Of a stretch of 64,000 bases of DNA, positions 36,141-47,221 are shown one piece after another. The stretch is taken from assembly GCA_935421135.1 (NCBI GenBank), contig OW285195.1, forward strand, positions 16,196,158 to 16,260,157, given 5' to 3'. Under the pieces are notes generated by a model, which ran no database searches, was not told the DNA's origin, and saw only the letters and a program-made list of their open reading frames with translations. The DNA is from Bugulina stolonifera. Lineage: Eukaryota; Bryozoa; Gymnolaemata; Cheilostomatida; Bugulidae. Made by a program: the position numbers and the translations under genes. The stretch's first letter is position 1. The number at the start of each line of letters is the position of its first letter.

Positions 36141-39100
36141 CTCATCAAGTACAGTTTTGTTTCACAGGTTTAGTAATTGAGACTTTGAGTTTGAAGGTTT
36201 TAAAAAGGTGATTTTTCATGAGAAGTTTGTTATTTCGCATGTTAAGCTGGTGAAGCTCTAGAAGCATAATATGCGTTCAGGAGTTGCATGCTCCTGACTC
36301 TAACCTTTGGGGATGGTTGACGGGAGAGAGACAGCAGGTCTGTATCGCATAGTTCCATCACCAGACCTATGTTAGACTCAATTTGTGCTACTCCAAAAAA
36401 CTGGACAACATTTGGGTGTCTGAGTAACCTGAAAGGTAGAATAGAAACAGTAAACACTTCATGAGAAGTTAATAGTAAATAAATAGTATTAATATACTGG
36501 TAGGAGACTAGGTTAGCCTGAGATCCTTATAGTAATAGTAAATAAATAGTATGAATATACTGGTACTAGACTAGGTTAGCCTGAGATCCTTATCTCAAGG
36601 TTAGTTGGGTCTTACCCTTTGTGGTTCACAAAATACTTCATAATTTGCAGCATCGACTTTTGATACTTTTCTTTTTTAGCTACATGCATTATGTAAATTG
36701 TAGCCCTTTCAACAGTGATTTAGAAAGTTTTCGTTGCAAATTTTTGGGTGATTCAAATAGCTGTAAAGAAACTTATTGTCCAACAGTAATATAGAAGCAA
36801 TAAGTGGTGCAGCCTGAACTTATTCGGCTACATGACTGTGTATGGCTAGACATTCAGTAAACCAGAGAGAAATTATGGTAGACTATATATCATTATTATT
36901 ATACCTCTGAACTCAATTGATTCTTACTTACACAAACTGTTTACATTGAACATATGCTACCAACTTATAAAGTACCAACTTATAGTGGCCAAAGGTTGAT
37001 TGATACCATAATACAATAACATGTACATGTAGATACTTTATATGCTCCTCATTTGACCATTAACATTTGCGTCTTGATTGATTCTACTGTACATTGTATG
37101 ATGGTGTGAATGCGCATAGCCTACCTGATAGCCTGGTACTCCTCGACTCCCTCCAGAAATGTTCTAGAAAGATCAACCCGAACAGATTTCGCTACCATCT
37201 TCACAGCGACTGGAGTTGAAAGCCAAATTCCTTTATATACAGCCGCTTGACCTCCACTTCCCAACAGCTCACAAACCTCTAAATCTTGTAAAACTAAAAA
37301 TAACCCAAACAGACATCTGTGTGAGTAATCCTCATATAGTTGAAGAATCAGGTTTCATTCCACAAGTACATACCATGCTGAGTAAGGGCTAAACACTCAC
37401 TTACTCTGCAGCAATTGCAGCAAAACATTATAGAACAGACACTTTACACAGTGATACAAGAAAACAAAACAATATTAGCTTTTGGGGTGCACTGGGTCTG
37501 TGTCACCCCAAACCCCATCCACAGCCACTACTAGCTGTATTTACTATCTACTAAGGTATCCACAGTCACTAATAGCTGTACTTACTATCTACTAAGGTAT
37601 CCACACTGCTAGTTGCAACTTTTCTGTCCAGACTACTTGCACTTGTATCTTGCTGGCTACAGTCATTACCGGTTTCAACTGAAATTCAATCAAATTTCCC
37701 CAGGGTTGGGAAATCATCAGATTAGCTTCAGGTGAAGGGAACTACTTACTGCTGTCTTATAATAGTAGATAGTGGCACTATTGCAGGGTCTCATGAAACA
37801 GGAGGTAATAACTCCTAGCTTACATGCTATGCCTTCATGTACATGTAAACTGACAGATGCATGAGTATATCTCAATTTCATCATATATTTGAAGTAAGCT
37901 CTGAACATGTACATGTACTTGTCGTTGGAGACATCATGGTTGTTGTTTGATATAACAATGCCTGTATTATCTTTTGAAACGTATTGCTGATAACCGAGTC
38001 GAGCTGTCCACACATGTACATTTATATTAATTAATATAAGACATACAATCTTCACCTTGTATGTCGCTGACTTACCATGAACTGTGCCCGTAGCTCTCTT
38101 AGAGATACTGTCAGCCATCTCTTCTTGCTGACTAGCCCCGCTTGGTCTTCCATCTACAATGTGTATTGCACAACTTGTACTGTACCTACTGTATGTTGTT
38201 TTACTAAATAAACAAGGTTCTGTCTAACGGTGGCATTACAAGTGGTGGACATACTACCCACCTGCATTGCACAAGCTTAGCCATAGACTCACATTACTAC
38301 ATTCTTACCGCTAAGAGCTTTAAAACAGAATAAGTAAAATTCTCACCTCTAGCATCAACTGTTGCTCTTTCGATAAACTCCTTAATGCAAGTCACAGTTT
38401 CTGGTTTCTCCTCTTCCTGTGCTATGTCTAATGGAGTCTCTCCTGTGTTGTTCTTTGTATTTAGCAACTCTAAACATTGTTCTGGCGATAACTGTGCCAG
38501 CATACACCTCAATGTCTCCGTATGACCATCCTCTGCGGCGCAGTGTGCAGCTGTATAGCCATGCTTGGTATCACGAATCATCAGCAACCTATGTAACTCC
38601 TCGGCTGGTATGGAACTTACCATGCACTTTGCTATCTCTGTCTGACCAAAGCTTAAAGCAAAGTGTAGCGCTGTATTGCCATGGGTTGTATTTTGTACTT
38701 CTAGCGCTCTACAAAAGTCGGGGGCTGAGAGAGTAGTAGAAATACAATTTACTACCCCTGCACGCCCACCCTCTACGGCATAGTGTATGGGTGTGTGACC
38801 ATATTTATCCTGTAACCTTAACAGGTTACATAAGTTAGTGCTCGGTAGGGAGTCTAGTATACATTTCATAATGTCTGTATGTTCCTGTGTAGGGCTGTTG
38901 TGCAGGTGTTATCTTGTATCATAAATAGTTTGTGCAGGTCTGCTGTAGGTAAAGAGCTGACTATGTGCTGCACTACCTCAAGTTGCCCGCTATCCACAGC
39001 ATCATGTAATACTGTCTCACCTCCCTCATTTTGTTCACTCAGTATCAGCAATCTATCAGCTGCTGACAACGGAGTCAGCACCTCTATAAACCTTTTCACA

Positions 39101-39153
39101 TCGTCTTTCTCTATACAGTGGAGCAGTAGTTTATATTCTTTACTGAGTGGCAT

Positions 39154-40262
39154 ACTGTGTGCCAGCTACTTGCCTACAGTGTGTACTCTATTGTCTGTAT
39201 AGTCAATTCCATCTACTTAAACTAACCAGGTAGAGGTAGCAATAGTATAAACATATATACACTTCTAAGATTCTAGTGCGAGTTGTATACTACATTATGT
39301 GGAGGCCACTAGCGGGCGTATGTCAACACCCAGTACTATTTGAAGGGCATAGATAAGGTTACAATGCTACAATATTGATGTATTGATTAAACTTTTGTTT
39401 CCGATGAATATGTAAGAGACTGAGCAATAACAAACTATTGTTAAGCTGTGAACAGTCTAGAGTGAGAGGAGATAACTACTCCAGTATCTAACCTATAAGC
39501 CTCCTTAGTTTATGCTCAAGGTTACTTTGTGCTGTTAAGAGAGCACACTATAGATCATTATGCAGACAATTCACAAACAGATATAGCTTTTAGAAACTGG
39601 ATATTTTGTCTAACGTAATATGTAGATTGGTCATATATTACATTATCATTGTAACTTCTGGTACGAAGAGAGTAGTACAGAGATTCTAGTGCATGTTAAC
39701 AATATTTCTTCTCCAAATTTTATAGGAATCTGTTTTTATTTTTTACATAAAAATAAAAGGTTCTTCTCTGAACAAAGCTGCCATGAAAGCATATCATCTA
39801 AATATATAACATGTTTACCACATAATTGCAGGTACAAATAGTTGTCTGATATAACACCTGACATATTGTATGCTCGAAAAAGGCATCCCATCGAATACAT
39901 AGATATATGCTCATTCCTCCAAGAATAGGCATGCATGCAAAATTAGCAAAGCTACATGTAGTTCTGTCCCATGATTGGATGAACAACATTCGTACTGCTT
40001 AACACTAATCTGGCCAGTAGTCCACTACACCTATGCTATAATCCATATTCCATAAAATTTTGGTAACCACGCATCATGTCAACAAAATCTTCAATTATCC
40101 AGAAGATTGTAGCCCAATGTGTGGAGCTTCTAAATGTACTAGGTATAAAATATTGGTAATAGTAAGTTACACGGTCATTCACATGTATACATCATTGTAT
40201 ACACTGTTGCTAGGTAGCACTGTGTTACATACCAGTATTACATAGTACAATGTACCTTGAAC
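39154..40262. other. Intergenic, no feature seen
   Basis: AT-rich DNA between the start of the ankyrin kinase and the end of the membrane-protein gene. Short frames here lack ATG-led or family-like sequence. Confidence 0.6.
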
Positions 40263-43200
40263 TCACAAGGGGGCGCCACCTTCAACCCTATTCTCTTCTA
40301 CTGTCACTTTAATAACATCCTCATAGCTGGGTGGTAATTGGCTAGTGATGTCATTTCCTGTACTATTGTTGTTTAATTCTGCACTTCTTGGTGATTGGCT
40401 AGCTGGACTAAGAGGAAATGATGTCATATATAGAGCATTATATCCAGGCGGTGCCCCTGTATCCGTAGCCGTGGAATTATCAGTTGAGTTAGGTTGGAGT
40501 TGTCTCCTATCGTATTGTCTATATAACCTGCATTTATTCCAGCACCAGATGGAGAAGAGGAAAAAGACGAGAGCTATTGGTACAACTACCAGCACCCTAC
40601 AATTCAACAGACAATATTCAACATACAACATGTAATATTACTATAAAAGCTTGGGATACCTTTCTTGGTGAATAACTGTTTAGCTGTGATCTGTGAATCA
40701 GTGGGGGAGGGATGCACCCTTTATTTACACCAGCAGCGTGACATTCATAAGCTATTGATCAGAAGTTGTCTTCTCACTAATTAATTGGGAGAGGACAACT
40801 TTCACTTATGATTTGCTACTGTGTTCATAGCCAATCAGGAGTTACTAGTAACACCCAACTCCTTCTTTTGGAAGGCTAGTGGTTTCACAGTGCTATGTTG
40901 AAACTACCGAACCCCATTCTCTTACCTCATTATAGTTTCTTACTAGTAGAACACTTGATATACCTACATACAGTACATGTACATGACATACAATACATAC
41001 ATTATCAACATGTAATATACCTACATACACTACATGTACATGACATACAATACATACATTATCTACATGTAATATACTAAATACAGTACATGTACATGTG
41101 ATACAATACATACATTATCAACATGTAATATACCTACATACACTACATGTACATGACATACAATACATACATTATCAACATGTAATATACCTACATACAG
41201 GACATGTACATGACATACAATACATACATTATCGACATGTAATATACCTACATACACTACATGTACATGACATACAATACATGCATTATCAACATGTAAT
41301 ATACCTACATACAGTACATGTACATGACGTACAATACATGCATTATCTACATGTAATATACCTACATACAGGACATGTACATGACATACAATACATACAT
41401 TATCAACATGTAATATACCTACATACACTACATGTACATGACATACAATACATACATTATCAACATGTAATATACCTACATACACTACAATCACGTACAT
41501 GACATACAATACATACATTATCTACATGTAATATACCTACATACACTACATGTCATGCAATGAATGCAGTATCAAGTAATAACATTCTATAGTATTGATT
41601 CGTATGATCAATAGGTCGATGACCTCTAGAAGGGTTTATTGATAGTTGAAGGTCAGTGACATTAGGGACATGGTGCTGCCACCAACACACTAGGTAATTA
41701 TATACCAACTGACTGATAGAAGTGTAGTAATAACACTCAGTAGATAATATAATGTATCATTATATAATAATTACATGTTGTATCATACAGTAATTAGTAG
41801 AATTAATATAACAGTAATATAATAGTAATATAATAGTAATATAATAGTAATATAATAGTAATATAATAGTAATATAATAGTAATATAATAGTAATATAAT
41901 AGTAATATATGCATGTACATGTACATGCACATGTACAAATACACACATAGTAGTAGAATTGTGTTTGCATGCATCTCATTATATAGTGCATGTTGTTTTC
42001 CCACATCAATGTAGAGTATGCAATACTATAGGAGGTACTACATGTACATGTACGTATGTAATGATAGTGTTACTAGACGGACCAGTCAAGTTGATGAAGA
42101 TTTTATATACATGTACATCTACCTACATTGTACATCACAGTGGATGTTATATAAACTTCTCAGTGTAGCCTACATTGCAAAATGTGGATAAGACTAGAGG
42201 TCAAGGTTATTACATAATATACATGTACATGTGATTATGACTAGAGGTCAAAGCTATTACATAGTATACATTACATGTGGCCTTCACTAGATATCAGCCA
42301 ACTCGAATGTGCGACTGTTCGAAAAAGACAGTACGAAACAGGACGTTTCAAAAGTGAACAGTTCAACACCGGACAGTTCGAAACGCCTAACCCCAAACCC
42401 CAACCACCAGATTTCAACTAATTTTCATTTTTAATATTATTTTTTTTATTTAATTAATTAAATTAATCAACTAAAATTAATTATCTGTGAATTGTGTTCT
42501 TCTAAATGTAATCTACACAGTTTCGAACTGTCCGGTTTAGAACTGTCCGGTTGTGAAACGTCCTGTTTCGAACTGTCTTTTTCGAAATGTCCCTTTACCG
42601 GCCAATTCATCCACCACATGGCTGAGAAAATTGATTACTAATTTTTAAATTGTTCAAAAACCTAAAATAAACAAAACAGGCTCCAAAAACCTACATTTTA
42701 AACAGCACTAGTTCATTTACCACGTGTCCAACCGGAACGACGCATCACCTGACTGACCATTTGGATTATGTAACTGACCGTAGAATAGATGGATCAGTTG
42801 ACCACCTCACCCACCTCCCTCGGTCTACCTAGTTCACTTAGCCCATCCACCACACTCAGTCTATCTACCTCAGTTAGCCCACCTACCACACTTAGCCCAC
42901 CTACTTCACTCAGTCTACCCACCTCTCTTGGCTCACCCACCTTCCTCAGACTCCCACCTCACTTGGCTCACCTACACATCATTTGAATAATCTGACAGAC
43001 TTACGTTCTAAAGAATCTGTTTCTCTCTGTCTCTGCTGTATCTAGACTGTGGTCAGACGTGGTGTTGTAAAGGCTACCAGGTTCTAAGGCCGGGTTGGCT
43101 GGAGTCATGTGGGTGAATATGTTTCCATGTTCCATGCTTGTCTGTGATAATATACAGTTACAAAACATTACATAGATTATCAACATGTAAATTGTCGTGT

Positions 43201-43780
43201 AGCCTAATTTCTATCACCTCTCTCCTGTGTAACTTGATTTGGGTGATAGAATTCAATCACTAAAGCACTTGGAGAACAAAATCCCTTTGAACCCTTTTTG
43301 CAAGCGTAGGAAAAATTTTTAAGACGTAAAAATTATAAAATGGAACAAATGTTCTTCTAAGCTGGAGTAGGTGATAATTGTATCACAATAGACACATGAC
43401 CTATATACACACATATATGCATGTACACATATGTTTATGTAGCTGCAGATGTACGTATTACTAACTTGGATAATCAGTGTACATGTAGATACAGTAACAT
43501 ATAATATATCTGGTATCAAGTACTTACCTATCAGTAATAACTGTTTTGCAGTCTCTCTCTCTAATAGACCCACTCTCTGAAATGTTTATATATTCAATAC
43601 ACTTGAGTCCAATACACTTGAGTTGGTTGACTTAAAATATTATGTCTAAGACCAGTGCAGGGTAATACAACTACACCTTAGCACAAAATACTAAACCATT
43701 ATAATTATACTGCACAGTGTGGGAGCAGTGTACCTGCAGCACATTGCTCTATATTCCATTGAACTGTGTATTGATATTGT
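40263..43780 (-). CDS. Single-pass membrane protein with PPSY motif, 5' incomplete
   Basis: Four phase-consistent exons on the minus strand: 43780-43734, 43576-43528, 43136-43005 and 40596-40263. The first three give an extracellular-looking segment beginning QYQYTVQWNIEQC, vaguely like a fibronectin-III strand, and ending NRFFRT. The last exon encodes a hydrophobic helix (VLVVVPIALVFFLFSIWCW), a basic stop-transfer KCRLYRQYDRR, then about 80 cytoplasmic residues with PPGY and LPPSYEDV, potential WW-domain (NEDD4-type) ligands, and TGA at 40265-40263. The family is not recognised. The 43136 acceptor was chosen over 43144 because only it keeps phase. A possible first exon is listed separately. 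Confidence 0.6.
40746..40812. mobile_element. Foldback element copy
   Basis: ATAAGCTATTGATCAGAAGT, GTTGTCTTCTC, then AATTGGGAGAGGACAACTTT and ACTTATGATT form inverted arms of the 19148 family. It lies in an intron. Confidence 0.65.
40963..41550. repeat. 57-bp tandem repeat, about 10 copies
   Basis: Units include CTACATGTACATGACATACA and ATTATCAACATGTAATATAC. The 19-codon period yields spurious 134- and 151-codon frames on opposite strands. It lies in the long intron of the PPSY gene. Confidence 0.93.
41811..41912. repeat. 11-bp AT-rich tandem repeat
   Basis: About nine copies of AGTAATATAAT, followed by an alternating ATGTACATG tract. Confidence 0.93.
42311..42597. mobile_element. MITE-like element with long terminal inverted repeats
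   Basis: The left arm carries GTTCGAAAAAGACAG, ACGAAACAGGACGTTTC and CCGGACAGTTCGAAAC. The right arm carries the reverse complements GTTTCGAACTGTCCGG, GAAACGTCCTGTTTCG and CTGTCTTTTTCGAA. The centre is AT-rich with CTAACCCCAAACCCCAACC. No coding capacity. It lies inside the PPSY gene intron. Confidence 0.8.
42785..42975. repeat. Degenerate CACCT/CACTCAGTCTACC repeat tract
   Basis: A pyrimidine-rich intron stretch with repeated phrases such as CACTTAGCCCACCTAC and CACTCAGTCTACC. No function seen. Confidence 0.65.
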
Positions 43781-44245
43781 CTACAGAACAAACAACCAAC
43801 ACTTATAATATTATACAGTAGGCCTACAATGTATTGTATAATAGTATAGTATAGTATTATAGGGTTCAGTCAGCTGTTGTCTAGAATAATATATAGTGGG
43901 TTACTGCCAATGTTGATTCTTATACTATAATAATAATAATATACAGTAGTATTGTTGTTATAGTATGTTATTGTCAGTGTGTGTGTTATAGATGTTATAG
44001 TCAGTGTACTATGTTATAGTATGTATAGTCAGTGTACTATGTTATAGTATGTATTGTAGAGCATATTATAACTAACTAGATCTTGGTTTGACATTTAATG
44101 TGCATTAGAGTACTATTAGCGAACTAAACACTAACAACTAGGCAGGATAGGCCATAGCAGCCACTGTCTAATTACACAACTTCCATAATTCAGAGAGAGA
44201 ACAACTCTACTGCAATGACTACTGGAGTTTTAGAGTAGGCACTAC

Positions 44246-44393
44246 CTTCCCAGCTGGCAGAATCAAGTGGTCTAAAATACCTGTCTATGAAATATAGTAC
44301 ATGATCACTCCACAATTCTCTACACTCGTTATCTTCTTTCACTATGAACATACTTTCTGATGCCTCCCAGCTCATGTCTTCTACACCACTCAT
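44246..44393 (-). CDS. Possible first coding exon of the PPSY membrane protein, or a separate small gene
   Basis: An ATG at 44393 opens 49 codons (includes FIVKEDNECRELWSDHVLYF) ending at a donor GAAG|GTAGTG in phase 1. It does not join the 43780 exon in phase, so an exon between them is missing or this belongs to another transcript. The peptide matches nothing I recognise. Confidence 0.35.
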
Positions 44394-47221
44394 GCTGGAT
44401 TCAAATAAACGGAGAGCTATTTGAATATACTACATGTTGTACTATATTATTAGTATTAATAGGCCTATAAATTCTGTCCAAGTATTATTATTTATTGTTA
44501 TCAAGGCTGCTCAGCTCACGGTTTTGACAATATTTTAACAATATTACTATATACTATATACATATTATTGATGATTACTATATGCTTATTATAATATTGG
44601 CTCTGATCGGTAACAAATACGCTGATCTCTTTTTTTTTTCTTTTGTATCACTGTATATGTATGTATATATATTACCTTTTTGCATTAATATAGCACCCGT
44701 CTCGCTATTTTGCCCTTTTCTTTCTCCTATTATTGTATACACATTTGGTCATTATACATGTACACTAATGTAGCACCAATCCTGTCTCTCCTTTTTCCCT
44801 AAACTCCTATAATCTGCTATCACTTGTACATACTTTTAATGCTTGTTATCGATCTGTTATTAAATTACATTATATTATGTTATTGGCTCTTGTCATAAGC
44901 AATGATGTTTGCCTCCTTTTTTTTTGTTCTCTTTGTTTATTTATTTATTCTCTCCTATGAGTTGTATATAATACACATTTATTTTTTTGTGGTCAACAAG
45001 TTACCTTTAACAAAATAATGTTATCTGTAAACTTTGAGAAAACCCAATAATGTCAATGTAAATGTTACCCATGTTGGAGTACGCTATTGTGTATTGTGTA
45101 TTGCATGATGTGCTAATCAAAGGACGAAGCTTGCGAAGTTGCCCTCTCATACAAGAAAAGTAGGCGTGCTTTGAGCATCTGTGGCGCAAACACATCAAAT
45201 GCTGGACACTATCAGCGAGACTTCAACGTTGTTATTAACTCCTGCGTGCGTGGTATTGTTTTGGGACTATAGCCATTGGTATTTCCAATCTTTCCCACAA
45301 AAGACAAAACCCTAGGCCAAAGTTAGATATCTTATCTTTGCCCTAGGCCTAATGCCTACTAATGGTGTTCCCTCTGAAATATTTATAGCTGTATAGCCAC
45401 AGTGGATATACTGAAGTATATTCCACTGGTATATTATATCGTTCTTTCTCTATTGTCATAATTTGACTCTACCTGGGTGAAGTATCATTGGAGTGACAAA
45501 AAAACACGGTAAAGGCAGTGATTTAAAGAGGATAACTTTCTTACAGAGAGTTAGAACAGCTAGCTTTGAAATATCAATATAATTATAATTGTAATATTCG
45601 GTAATAATAGTAGCGACAAACTAACATAACATAGATTAGATAATTAATAATATTAAATAATACTATAATTTTTATATCATATGTTAATGTAAATGTGATT
45701 ATTATTATTATAATAATAATTATAAATATTTTATTAACGTTTATGGTGCTTGTGTAGTACACTAGCCGGCACAAAAATATCATATTTAATTATAATTATT
45801 GTAAAACGCTAAATATAAAGTTGCAGCTGCAAATCATTGAAATAAATTCAAAAATGTTCATTTTCATTTTGGTTCCCAAAAAGGGTTCCTACAGGCATAT
45901 TAACAACTATAAACTATACGTAGCCTAGGCATAATAAATTATTTACTAAAATTTAGAAGTTGTCTCTCTCAGCTCTAGGTTATGTCCGACTCCCAATGAC
46001 ACTCCACCTTGACTCTGACCATGAGCGGGTTTTTATAACTGAATAATATGGTAATAATTTTAACACCTTAGGTTGTATATAACGTATATTTTATATTCTG
46101 CATGTTCATGGATGTCATGCAGTTGATTAGTAGTAGTATCAAAGCTGGGTCCAAGTCATAGATTTTACTTGACTTGCCAAGTCAAATCAAGTCACAAGTC
46201 CATTTGACTTGGACTTGCCAACATGTTGACTTGACTTGACTTTGACTTGCACATCAATGTGACTCGACTTGACTTGAACACATGAACGACTTGTGTCTTT
46301 GACTTGGGTTCTACTCTTCCAAGTCAATGTGGGAGATAGAAATTTTGTATGGTGTATAGCCAACATGGAAGAAAGGTCTCAATTGTCTACATATTTAAAA
46401 TTTTGACTCACTCAGAGTATATCAAGGTTAGCTATGAGGATACACACCCAATGTAACATCTAAGGTGTATACATGAGACTACACAGTGCATAGTCACAAG
46501 TACACACAGCGTAAGTAGTGTAAGTGTAGTGTAAGTAGTGAATACAATGTACAGTGCAATAATTAGTTTATTACTACAATATGTAGATTTGAATTACAGG
46601 ACTGGCCAGTGGACAATCTGTACTGTACTAAGTTCTGTTTACACTGTAACGCTGCATCACCGTTACTAATATGTAATACTGCATGACCAGTCTCAACCGT
46701 AGTGCGAATATTAGGCTACTACAGATATATACTAGTTGCCATAATTGTATAACAACATACATGCCCAGCTACACCTTGGCATGGCTTTTCATGCATTGGA
46801 ATGTTGTCTACTAAAAGAAAAAAGGTGATGCTTTAGAAAATGTAAAATTTGTCAAGTTGTCTCCCACTTGACTTGCATTTCAACTTGCTAGTCGACTTTG
46901 ACTTGACTTGTGACTTGCATGACGGCTGACTTGACTTGAAGCAGCACTAACTTGACTTGGACTTGACTTGCCTCCAACATTTTGCAAATGACTTGACTTG
47001 TTGACTTGAAGTCCGACTTGGACCCAACTCTGATTCTTGGCACGGCCACCTGTCAGGTAAATGGCGTTCAGTTAGATTCTCTTTGCGATTTAAGGTTGTG
47101 TCCCTTTCCTTCACTCACTTATCTCTGTTATTAGACAGAATGACTAAGCATGTATTCATTCTGTGTGATAGTTACTAGCTCTGTACCGTTGAATTGTTGT
47201 ATATTTTATTGCAGTTTAGAA
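44394..47221. other. Intergenic, AT-rich, with one hAT-like element
   Basis: 44400-46130 is AT-rich with long T-runs and no coding signal; a partial foldback fragment (TTTAGAAGTTGTCTCTCTC) lies at 45955-45975. The hAT-like element occupies 46140-47032. The reductase promoter should lie in 47033-47221. Confidence 0.6.
46140..47032. mobile_element. Non-autonomous hAT-like transposon
   Basis: Terminal inverted repeats read CAAAGCTGGGTCCAAGTC at the left and, inverted, CAGAGTTGGGTCCAAGTC at the right (two mismatches in 18). Both subterminal regions are packed with GACTTG/CAAGTC-type repeats, a pattern typical of hAT transposase-binding regions. The interior has no open frame. A clear 8-bp target duplication was not found. 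Confidence 0.7.

Larger units (their letters stand above)
34465..39153 (-). pseudogene. Ankyrin-repeat protein kinase, frameshifted in the ankyrin exon
   Basis: Nine exons on the minus strand: 39153-38347, 38153-38076, 37678-37586, 37293-37125, 36428-36305, 35725-35618, 35472-35379, 35257-35120, 34661-34465. Exon 1 encodes about six ankyrin repeats (GHTPIHYAVEGG, GNTALHFALSFG, GYTAAHCAAEDG, GETPLDIAQ). After a Ser/Thr-rich linker comes a kinase domain: glycine loop GSGGQAAVYKG, AVKMV lysine, catalytic HLDIKPHNIL (HLD rather than HRD), DFG, YRAPE and DMWS. TKL-type ankyrin kinases are common in basal animals. Within exon 1, near 38880, one repeat has 5 nt where its siblings have 18 between LH and HT, and the frame shifts. 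The total CDS of 1808 nt becomes a multiple of three only if 13 nt are added. All other splice phases agree, so this is either a recent lesion, a null allele or an assembly error. Confidence 0.88.

Noticed and set aside
38866..38890. An intron explaining the ankyrin frame change
   Set aside because: There is an AG-like site before GAACAT but no GT donor in the preceding coding stretch on the minus strand, so a deletion is the simpler explanation.
38419..39202. Plus-strand frames of 105 and 107 codons
   Set aside because: Antisense to the ankyrin-repeat exon, which shows clear repeat motifs on the minus strand.
41063..41518. Long frames on both strands in the 57-bp array
   Set aside because: A by-product of a 19-codon repeat period; low-complexity and present on opposite strands at once.
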